From Oxalobacteraceae bacterium UBA5157 (GTDB taxonomy: Bacteria > Pseudomonadota > Gammaproteobacteria > Burkholderiales > Burkholderiaceae_D), in NCBI GenBank assembly GCA_002415335.1, contig DHXL01000204.1, forward strand, positions 9,742 through 16,142: a stretch of 6,401 nt of DNA, in the 5' to 3' direction. Of this stretch, positions 1 through 6,226 are shown piece by piece; position 1 is the first letter of the stretch, and every line of letters starts with the position of its first letter. A program made the translations under genes and the position numbers. Below the pieces are notes generated by a model, which saw only the letters and a program-made list of their open reading frames with translations, searched no databases and was not told the DNA's origin.

Positions 1-572
1 TTGCGCAGGCTGTTGTAGTGAATCGCGCGCGCGATCATTTCCTTGCCGGTGCCGCTCTCCCCCGTGATCAGGACGGTGCAATTGGTCGGCGCGCACTTGG
101 CGATCAGGCGATAGACCGACTGCATTTGCGGGCTGGCGCCGATGATGTTTTCAAAGCGGTACTTGGAACTGACTTCACTCTTGAGCGTGCGGTTTTCCCG
201 CAGCAGCAGGCGTCTCTCCATTGCGCGCTCGACGACCAGCTTCAATTCGTCCGGATCGAACGGCTTGGACAGGTAATCGAGTGCACCGAGTTTCATGGCG
301 CGCACCGCGGTCTGGATTTGAGACAGGCCGGTCATCATGATCACGTCGATGTCCGGGTGCCGCTCCTTGACGTGCTGCAGGACTTCCAGGCCGTCGATCT
401 TCGGCATCATGATGTCGACAATGAGAACGTCGTAGTTGTTCTCGTCGATCTTTCGCAGGGCATCCCAGCCATCCGCGACGGACTCCACCTCGTAGCGTTC
501 ATCCGCAAGGATGCGAAGGCAACTTCGAACGACGATTTCCTCATCGTCAACGATCAATATCCTGGCTTTCAT
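1..572 (-). CDS. NtrC-family sigma-54-dependent response regulator (5' part; runs off the window)
   Basis: This is a cytoplasmic transcription activator that receives phosphate from its partner kinase and opens sigma-54 RNA polymerase promoters by ATP hydrolysis. About 190 codons are visible. The receiver domain (about residues 1-120) has the acidic pair D9-D10, phosphoacceptor D53 in DVLIVDIMMP, T81 and K103 in SKPF. A helical linker follows. The AAA+ domain begins near residue 140 (ENIIGASPQM), with the Walker A motif GESGTGKE at about 171-178. The rest of the AAA+ domain, including the GAFTGA loop, and the DNA-binding domain lie beyond position 1. The ATG at 572 overlaps the kinase TGA as ATGA, and a GGGGAG Shine-Dalgarno lies 10 bases upstream, inside the kinase gene. 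Pairing with the upstream kinase follows from this coupling. The family is certain; the regulated promoters are not known, though the candidate sigma-54 promoter at 2400-2414 is an obvious one. Confidence 0.96.
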   Translation of the reverse strand, partial: MKARILIVDDEEIVVRSCLRILADERYEVESVADGWDALRKIDENNYDVLIVDIMMPKIDGLEVLQHVKERHPDIDVIMMTGLSQIQTAVRAMKLGALDYLSKPFDPDELKLVVERAMERRLLLRENRTLKSEVSSKYRFENIIGASPQMQSVYRLIAKCAPTNCTVLITGESGTGKEMIARAIHYNSLR

Positions 573-2203
573 TGAGTACTTGCTCCCCTATCGCGTTCGA
601 TTTCATCAACGGGCAAATTGGCCGGGAGGTAGATGCGGAACGTGGTTCCCTCCCCGACCGTGCTTTCGACCTTGATCTCTCCGCCGTGCGACCTGACGAT
701 CCCATAGCTGACGGAAAGCCCCAAACCGGTCCCTTGTCCGACTTCCTTGGAGGTGAAAAATGGATCGAAGATCCGCTGCAGATTCGCCTTCGGGATGCCG
801 CAGCCGGTGTCCCTGATGGCGATCTCCACCATCGGCACAAGCGCGTTGCCCGATCCTGATATTTTCATGCCGGCATGGAATCGGCTCTGGACAAAAATGC
901 TGCCGTTTTCGTCAATCGCCTGTTTCGCGTTGACCAGGACATTCATGATGACTTGCTTGATCAGGTCGGCATCGACCAGCAGCGCAGGCAGAGCGGGATC
1001 GAGATCCATTGCGATCTCGATCCGCTGCAGGGCCGCCGACCGTTCGACAAATCGGACGGTGTCTTCGATCAAGAAATTAAGGTCGATCGAGGTTTTTTCG
1101 GGCACTTTTTCGCGGGCGAAATCGAGCAGCCGCCGAATGATGCTGGCACACCGCTTGGTCTCGCGGATCACCAGGTCCAGATCTTCGGCGTCCTGGCTAT
1201 GATCCGGCATTTTTCTGCGCAGCAAGTGCGTGAAGGTGAGCACACCGGTCAGCGGATTATTCAACTCATGCGCGATGCCCGCGGCAAGTTGCCCGATGGA
1301 AGCCAGTTTTTCGCCGCGCGCGACCTCCGCTTCGGCGAGATGCAATTCCTGGGTCCGTTCGGCCACCTTGTGCTCGAGGCTTTGTACCCAATCCTCCAGT
1401 TCCTGACGGGATTTCTTGATCGCCGCCATCATCAGATTGGAAGAGCGCGCCAGGCTTCCGAATTCATCGTCGCCGCGCACCGGGATGGCATGGTCGAAAT
1501 CGCCGAGAGCGAGTTTCTTGGCGCCCGTTTCGAGGTCTCGCAGCGGCACGTAGATCAAGCGGTGGAGCAGCCAGCCGACGCTGAGCGACACCAGCAGGAT
1601 AAATCCGATCGAGATGCCGACCATGTTAATCACATGCGCCTTCCTGGTCCGATTGATCTCATCCAGCGAATACGTTATATCCACCACACCCAGCACCGAC
1701 TGGCCCTTGGGATGCTGATGGCAGGAAGCGGACGAGCACGACGGCTCATTGCGTATCACTTCCATGTTGCCCAGCATTTGCTTTCCATCGGGCGCCAGAA
1801 AAGTTCTCCACTTCCTGTGATTGGGAATCATGGACGGAACTTTCTTTCCCACATGGCAGATGACGCAAGCCTCGGCCCGCTTGTCGATCGGCTGTCCGAT
1901 TTCCGGCAGATAGTTTGAATGAGCAATGACTCCCTCCTTGCTCAACACCCTGACTCGCTGGATGCCCTGCTGTTTGCCGATGTCCTGGATAATGTTGTCG
2001 ACAATGTCCGGCTCGTCCAGCAGCATGGCATAGCGTGTACTTCTGGCGATCACCTGCGAGAGTTGTGTCTCGTGCTCGATCACGGCAGCCAGCAATTCGT
2101 CACGCTGCTGCTGAATGATGAGTAGGATGAAGAGCGACATCACGCCGACCAGCGCGATCGTCAGGTACAGGCTGACTTTGAATTTGAGGCTCTTCGGCAG
2201 CAT
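569..2203 (-). CDS. Membrane sensor histidine kinase with periplasmic c-type heme motifs
   Basis: This is an inner-membrane sensor kinase of 544 residues. The order is TM1 (about 11-30), periplasmic domain (about 31-191), TM2 (about 192-214), HAMP (about 216-268), coiled coil (about 265-295), HisKA with H312 in GIAHELNNP, and an ATPase domain with N425 (N box), D465-TGCGI (G1) and GQGTGLGLS at 489-497 (G2). The periplasmic domain holds CVICH (113-117), a classical heme c site, and CSSASCH (156-162), a CX4CH variant followed by HPKGQSVLGVVDI. Similar spacing occurs in heme-bearing sensor kinases of metal- and sulfur-metabolising bacteria, as I recall it. It probably senses redox state or a heme ligand (inference). 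I chose the ATG at 2203 because it places TM1 at the N-terminus; the frame extends to a TTG at 2344, but those 47 extra residues look like non-coding sequence. No strong Shine-Dalgarno precedes either start. Its stop overlaps the regulator start, giving a two-gene operon. Confidence 0.95.
   Translation of the reverse strand: MLPKSLKFKVSLYLTIALVGVMSLFILLIIQQQRDELLAAVIEHETQLSQVIARSTRYAMLLDEPDIVDNIIQDIGKQQGIQRVRVLSKEGVIAHSNYLPEIGQPIDKRAEACVICHVGKKVPSMIPNHRKWRTFLAPDGKQMLGNMEVIRNEPSCSSASCHQHPKGQSVLGVVDITYSLDEINRTRKAHVINMVGISIGFILLVSLSVGWLLHRLIYVPLRDLETGAKKLALGDFDHAIPVRGDDEFGSLARSSNLMMAAIKKSRQELEDWVQSLEHKVAERTQELHLAEAEVARGEKLASIGQLAAGIAHELNNPLTGVLTFTHLLRRKMPDHSQDAEDLDLVIRETKRCASIIRRLLDFAREKVPEKTSIDLNFLIEDTVRFVERSAALQRIEIAMDLDPALPALLVDADLIKQVIMNVLVNAKQAIDENGSIFVQSRFHAGMKISGSGNALVPMVEIAIRDTGCGIPKANLQRIFDPFFTSKEVGQGTGLGLSVSYGIVRSHGGEIKVESTVGEGTTFRIYLPANLPVDEIERDRGASTQ
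583..588 (-). promoter_or_regulatory. Ribosome binding site of the response regulator gene
   Basis: GGGGAG lies on the minus strand 10 bases before the ATG at 572. It sits inside the last codons of the kinase gene, so the regulator can be translated both by coupling at the ATGA overlap and by direct initiation. The site supports the choice of this start. Confidence 0.6.
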
Positions 2204-2443
2204 GTGCGCAGTCAGCCGGGGATTGAAAGAAGCCGGCTCGCCGGCTCGACGGCGGCGGCCGTCCCGAAGCCGGGAATCACTTTTCCCACCGCTGGGAGAC
2301 CGGGTCGCTTGATGGTGCCCGATGCCTGCCCGGGCAAGGGGCAAACGTCATTGTCATATGGCATGGCGGCGCTACTTGATGTGATTTTCAAAACACACCG
2401 CAATTGTTATGCCACCGACATTACCGCTACGCGGCAACAACGC
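2204..2443. other. 240-base intergenic region between adaptor gene and kinase gene
   Basis: This is the only substantial non-coding stretch. On the minus strand it holds, in order: a short inverted repeat CCGC-GTA-GCGG just after the adaptor stop (no T-run, so not a convincing intrinsic terminator), the candidate sigma-54 promoter at 2414-2400, and a long GC-rich leader of about 185 bases. In the leader are a 5-bp stem with a 4-base loop (TCCCG-GCTT-CGGGA, 2275-2262) and a tandem 8-bp repeat CCGGCTCG (+ strand 2233-2248). No tRNA or convincing protein gene is visible. The leader could hold regulatory structure, but nothing matches a riboswitch I recognise. Confidence 0.6.
2400..2414 (-). promoter_or_regulatory. 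Candidate sigma-54 (-24/-12) promoter for the kinase-regulator operon
   Basis: The minus strand reads TGGCAT-N5-TTGC from 2414 to 2400. This keeps the invariant GG (2413-2412) and GC (2401-2400) with exactly 10 bases between them, and matches the consensus TGGCAC-N5-TTGC in all but one core base. Transcription would start near 2388, leaving a leader of about 185 bases before the kinase ATG. It lies in the intergenic region and points towards a gene pair that encodes a sigma-54 activator, so autoregulation is plausible (inference). No activator-binding palindrome was identified upstream, where it would fall inside the adaptor gene. Confidence 0.6.
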
Positions 2444-3817
2444 TCAGCCGCCGATCTCGCGGAACGGATCGAATGCGAGGTCGATCAGGCGCCGTTCGCG
2501 GACCACGACTTCGGCGGTGGCAGTCATCCCGTAGCGCAGCGGATACTTGGTGTCTCCGACCTGGTAGTTATCGCGATCGAGCGAGACGCGCCCCTCGTAC
2601 ACGGGCTGCTTGGTCTGTGGCGCCGGTTTCGTCGCGGGCGAAATATATTGCAGCGTGCCGCTGATCAGGCCATACCGCTGGTATGGAAACGCGTTGAACT
2701 TCAGTTTGACCGGCAATCCCTCGCGCAGGAACGCCCGATCGTGCTCGGCAATTTCAATCTTGAGGAGAGGATGCGCATTCTTGGGCGCAATCCCACCGAG
2801 CGGCGTATTCGCCTGGATCTTGTCGCCTGGCTGGGTCGACGTGACATCGGTGATGACGCCATCGACCGGCGCCAGGATCAGGAGGAAATTATCCTTGTCG
2901 ATATTTTCAAACTTGATTCTGGCCGCCGCATCGGTTACCAGGCGCGCGGTTTGCACCTGCAGCCGCAGCTTGTCTTCCACGTTCGCCACGTCCCTGGTCG
3001 CCGCCTCATATTCCAGCCGCAACTTGGTCAGTTGCTGGCCGCTGGTCTCGAGTTGCGCGCGTGCCTGTTCATATTCCAGTCCTTGCCGGGCGCTCAGTTC
3101 GCTCAGCCTCGACTGCGCCACGGAGACTGCGTTTTCCGCCGCCAGCACGGCGTTCTTCTTGGCTTCGACCTGAACCTAGAAAACGCCGCCGCCGGGCAGC
3201 GCGAACAGGCGCGCATACTTGGCCCCTTCTTCCTTGGCGGTATCGCGGGCCCGGCGGGCGTCGTCCAGGTTGGTCCGCGCTTCCTGCCCTTGTGCTCGCT
3301 GTCCTTCCGTCAGTTTGCTGGTCCCTTCCGCGATGCGCTTCTCGTGCTGACGCTCTTCGACTTCGACGGCCTCTTTCAACGCTGCTGCCTTGCGCTCCAG
3401 CAGCGCTTTCCTATCGGGAAATTCCTTCCATTCCCGCTCGGCGTCTTCCAGTTTCAGGCGCGCATCCAGCGCGTTCTTGGCGGCCTCGATCGCGCCCCTG
3501 GCGTTGAGTCTGGCCACGACGTCGTTCTTCAGCACCGGCTGGCCTTCGGCAATGTAAATGTTCGCCAGTTCGCCATCGATCGGGGTGTAGAAGCGCCGTA
3601 CTTCCGAGTCCGGCACGAGCGCGCCTTGCGCCGTCACCAGCACATCGGCGTGCCCGAAAAACGACCACACCAGCGCCGACAGCACCAGCGCGACCATCGT
3701 CAGTACGGCGGCCTGCGTGAAGCGCCAGGGCTCCGCCGTCAGGATGCCGATGCCCTCGGCACTGTGATCCTCAAGCGCCTCGATCAACGGCCTGAGGCGG
3801 TTGTCATTCGTTGCCAC
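2444..3817 (-). pseudogene. HlyD-family membrane-fusion protein (periplasmic adaptor), interrupted by in-frame TAG
   Basis: This adaptor joins an inner-membrane exporter to an outer-membrane channel in type I secretion or tripartite efflux. The full frame is 457 codons, the usual HlyD length. It has a cytoplasmic N-terminus, one membrane helix (about 34-53), the first half of the lipoyl domain (about 57-105, TPIDGELANIYIAEGQPVLK), a long charged coiled coil (about 107-300), the second lipoyl half (about 313-345, APVDGVITDV), then a beta barrel and C-terminal strands ending DPFREIGG. Codon 214 is TAG (3178-3176), in the coiled coil after ALPGGGVF. The frame before it (3817-3176) and after it (to TGA at 2444) is the same and otherwise clean. 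Ending at the TAG would remove the second lipoyl half and barrel, so the product would not work. The downstream part has a possible GTG at 3148 but no good ribosome site. The start is GTG at 3817, overlapping the FHA gene by 14 bases, with AGGA 7 bases upstream. It is a recent pseudogene unless UAG is read through. Confidence 0.9.
3176..3178 (-). other. In-frame TAG in the adaptor gene
   Basis: Minus strand TTT-TAG-GTT-CAG interrupts the coiled-coil coding region at codon 214. Upstream codons encode LPGGGVF and downstream codons encode VQVEAKKNAV in the same frame, so a single substitution is enough to explain it. CAG (Gln) to TAG is the simplest transition; TGG (Trp) to TAG and other one-base changes are possible. 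Confidence 0.9.
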
Positions 3818-5195
3818 CGCTCCATCCTGTCAGCGCCAGCTTGCGCAAATGGCTAAGCGCCTCGGCATAGGTATCCTTGAACGCCGGCACATACGATGAA
3901 AGCATGACGAAAGCGCGCTGGTGCCCCTGCGTATCTTCATCCCATTGCCGGAGGATGGCTTTGATCTTGGCCGCATCGTCCGGACTTCGAATCGGCGCGT
4001 CCGCCCCGCCCCGCGCACTCACGAGTCTTTCCAGATTGCCGGCCCATTCCAGCTCCTTCAGCAACGCCTGCAGGTCGGGATTGTGGCCACCGAGCTTTTT
4101 CATGCCGGCCAGCAGCGCTGCGGCGCGATCGAATTGGCGCGCTTTCAGCATCGCCATCCACTGTGGCAGGTTGGCCTTGAGCGAGGCTTCCGTGCCTAGC
4201 GCCTTGAGTTGCGCATTGTCCGGATCGCGCTCCAGCGCCCGACTGGCAAGGACTGCGGCGCGCCCGTATTCGCCGTTTTCCAGCAGCGCCTTCAATTCGC
4301 GCTCCGGCGCACCACTGTAGAACAGCGCAAACGCCAGCACGCCCACCGCCGCGACAAAGGTCGTCTTGTCGCCATCGCCGGCATGGCTTGCGGCAGCGGC
4401 AGCGGCAGCGGCAGCCGGCGCGCTGAACTTGGTCACGGTGGGATCGGCCACTGCGTTTTCTCTTTGCAGACTCACCTGGTAGACGAAATGGTGCCCGCCG
4501 AATGCGAGGATGTCGCCATCCTTCAGCGCAATGGCATGCTCGTCCAACCGGTTGCCGCCGATGAAGGTGCCGTTGGTGCTGCCCAGGTCCTCGATGAACG
4601 GAGCATCGCTTTTCAGGAAGATATGGGGATGGCGCCGCGAAAGATAATTCACCTGTTGCGGATGGTCATCCCGGTAACGGGAGAATGCCTCGTCGGCTTT
4701 GCTGATCAGGAAAGGGAACTGGGTGACGACGATCGGCTGCAGTCCCAGCTCGCCGCGCTCGGGGGTCAGCGTCAGGCTGATCAGCTTCGCCGTGCGCGCA
4801 GGCCGCTGCTGCGCGCGCGGGCACAACTGGACCCGATAGGACAGCGCTTTTCCGAAACAGATCTCGTCGCCGTCGCGCAAGCGCGTGATTTTTTGCTGAA
4901 CGTCAACCCGGTTTACCGTCGTCCCGTTCTTGCTGTCCATGTCGGCGATATAGACGGCGCCGTATTCGGAAAAGATGCGGGCGTGGCGGTGCGACAGATC
5001 GGCGATGATCGGCGGCGCATAAGAGTCGAACGGCACCTCGCTGCGCCCGATCGCAAATACAACTTCGTCGATGCGGATATCGCCCAGCTCTGCATGGGAA
5101 AGCGGTTTCAGGACGATGGAGAAGCGCTGGTCGCCGATCGCGTGCGGTTCGGCAACCAGCGCTTGGTCAGACGCCATGTTCCGCTGCGCGATCAT
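3804..5195 (-). CDS. Membrane protein with two FHA domains and helical-repeat C-terminus
   Basis: FHA domains bind phosphothreonine peptides, so this is a likely signalling or assembly scaffold. The product has 463 residues. FHA1 (about 44-122) has G50-R51, S68-H69-R70-H71 and SKNGT (88-92), the residues expected for phosphopeptide binding. FHA2 (about 158-242) has SRRH (186-189) and GSTNGT (205-210) but lacks the usual GR pair, having ISK instead. An alanine run (261-269) leads to a short hydrophobic segment (about 278-294), probably a membrane helix. The C-terminal part (about 296-460) is helical and TPR-like (NGEYGRAAVLASRALERDPDNAQL style repeats) and would lie in the periplasm if the FHA part is cytoplasmic (inference). 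The ATG at 5195 overlaps the outer-membrane factor TGA as ATGA; M7 at 5177 is an alternative. The gene is intact although both neighbours are broken. It may regulate or organise the export machine; no Ser/Thr kinase is in the window. Confidence 0.9.
   Translation of the reverse strand: MIAQRNMASDQALVAEPHAIGDQRFSIVLKPLSHAELGDIRIDEVVFAIGRSEVPFDSYAPPIIADLSHRHARIFSEYGAVYIADMDSKNGTTVNRVDVQQKITRLRDGDEICFGKALSYRVQLCPRAQQRPARTAKLISLTLTPERGELGLQPIVVTQFPFLISKADEAFSRYRDDHPQQVNYLSRRHPHIFLKSDAPFIEDLGSTNGTFIGGNRLDEHAIALKDGDILAFGGHHFVYQVSLQRENAVADPTVTKFSAPAAAAAAAAASHAGDGDKTTFVAAVGVLAFALFYSGAPERELKALLENGEYGRAAVLASRALERDPDNAQLKALGTEASLKANLPQWMAMLKARQFDRAAALLAGMKKLGGHNPDLQALLKELEWAGNLERLVSARGGADAPIRSPDDAAKIKAILRQWDEDTQGHQRAFVMLSSYVPAFKDTYAEALSHLRKLALTGWSGGNE
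3825..3828 (-). promoter_or_regulatory. Ribosome binding site of the adaptor gene
   Basis: AGGA lies 7 bases before the GTG at 3817, inside the 3' end of the FHA gene. An in-frame TGA lies five codons upstream of the GTG, so no longer start exists. The GTG start is therefore well supported despite being a rarer start codon. Confidence 0.6.
4391..4414 (+). repeat. Hexanucleotide tandem repeat (CGGCAG)x4 inside the FHA gene
   Basis: Four exact copies of CGGCAG lie in a row on the plus strand. On the coding (minus) strand they encode most of a nine-alanine run in the linker between FHA2 and the membrane segment. Copy-number changes would add or remove two residues at a time without shifting the frame, so the linker length may vary between strains. 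Confidence 0.85.
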
Positions 5196-6226
5196 TTGCT
5201 CGCATTGACGACGTCCTCCGCCGGCCAGCCGCCACCCAGCGTCTTATAGAGCGCTACCATGTCCGACAGAATTTGTTGATGATTCGCCAGCAGCGCGACT
5301 TGCGCCGCCAGCAGCGAACGCTCGGTCTCGAACACGTCCAATTGCGAAACCAGGCCTTCCTTCAGTTGCGCCTCGACCTGGGCCGCAACGACTTTGAGGT
5401 TGTCCGTTTGTTGCTGCAATTCGACCCTCTGCTTGCGATGGGCATCCAGGTTGACCAGCGTGTTTTCGACTTCTTCAAAAGCGCCCATCACGGTGCGCCG
5501 ATACTCCTGCTCGGCGACCTTGGTCTGCGCCTCGCTGGTCTTCACGTGTTCCTTGACGCCGGGGTTCAGCAGGGGAATGTTGATGCTGGGCAGAAGTCCG
5601 AAAGTGAACGACTTCAGCAAGTCGGTGAGCGCGAAACTGGACGTTCCGCCGCGTCCGGTCAGGCTGATCGAAGGCAACTGCGCCAGCTTGGCCTGTACCA
5701 CCAGATCATAGGCCTCCAGTACCCGGTATTCTGCCGCGACGATATCGGGCCGGCGCTTCAGCAATTGCGACGGCAAACCGGCCGGCACGACCGGAAGCTG
5801 CACGCGTTCCTGCAAGTGTCCGGGCGGGACGTCGAACTCACCGGGCGGCACACCGAGCAAGGTGGCGAGCGCGTTGCCGGCCAGCGCACGCAATCGGCGC
5901 AATTCCAGCAGGTCGTTGGTCAGCCGGTTGATCTCGGCGCGCTGCTGCAATATCCGGGTGTTGGGCAGCAAACCGTTCTGCAGCATCGCTTCGTAGATTG
6001 CCAGGATCTGCTTGTTCTTCTCGAGCGTCTGTTGCTGCTGATCGATTTGCTCATCGAACTGCAGAATCTAAAAATAGGTGGTCGACACATCGGACACCAG
6101 TTTCAGATATCCCGCGCGCCAGTCGGCCTCGGAGGCACGGTATTCGGCGGTCTGTGCCTGCGCGCCCCGTTCGACCTTGCCCCACACGTCGACGTCCCAC
6201 GAGACCTGGGTGCCGAGATTGGTCCG
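5192..6226 (-). pseudogene. Outer-membrane factor of NodT/TolC type, 5'-truncated and interrupted by TAG
   Basis: Proteins of this family form the trimeric outer-membrane channel for tripartite efflux or type I secretion. About 345 codons remain, against roughly 460-490 in a full NodT-type protein. The visible part starts TNLGTQVSWDVDVWGKVE, which lies well inside normal family members, and continues through helical hairpins, the hallmark stretch LPSQLLKRRPDIVAAEYRV, the strand region LPSISLTGRGG and the C-terminal LYKTLGGGW. The signal peptide, any lipobox and the first 120-150 residues are missing, replaced upstream by a DUF4399 fragment in another frame. An in-frame TAG at 6070-6068 falls in VSTTYF-stop-ILQFDEQ, where relatives often have YFQL, so a lost Gln is likely. 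The rest of the frame is clean to the TGA at 5192. The ATG at 5986 opens a 264-codon frame, but it lacks a good ribosome site and would give a non-functional half. Secretion versus efflux cannot be decided without the pump gene. Confidence 0.9.
6068..6070 (-). other. In-frame TAG in the outer-membrane factor gene
   Basis: Minus strand TAT-TTT-TAG-ATT-CTG-CAG sits in the conserved helix encoding TTYF-stop-ILQFDEQ. Family members commonly have Gln after the Tyr-Phe pair, so CAG to TAG explains it. The preceding codon is TTT, the same as at the adaptor TAG. Confidence 0.88.

Noticed and set aside
875..1918. 347-codon plus-strand open frame opposite the kinase gene
   Set aside because: It mirrors the kinase codons, has no recognisable domain and no ribosome binding site; the minus-strand kinase motifs are unambiguous.
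2204..2344. N-terminal extension of the kinase to TTG 2344
   Set aside because: The extra 47 residues are Arg/Gly/Ser-rich and precede the signal-anchor helix; no ribosome site supports the TTG, so ATG 2203 is preferred.
2212..2364. Possible 50-codon upstream frame in the kinase leader (ATG at 2364)
   Set aside because: It would lie within the predicted leader, but there is no convincing ribosome site and the composition is not protein-like; kept only as a remote possibility.
2423..2433. CCGC-GTA-GCGG hairpin after the adaptor gene as an intrinsic terminator
   Set aside because: The stem is only 4 bp and no run of T follows, so termination there is not supported.
2204..3856. 550-codon open frame on the plus strand opposite the adaptor gene
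   Set aside because: It is antisense to a clear HlyD-family gene, is rich in Arg, Gln, Leu and Gly, shows no domain I recognise and is the usual shadow of GC-rich coding sequence.
4209..5249. 346-codon plus-strand open frame opposite the FHA gene
   Set aside because: It is antisense to the intact two-FHA-domain gene and has no recognisable motif; a composition shadow.
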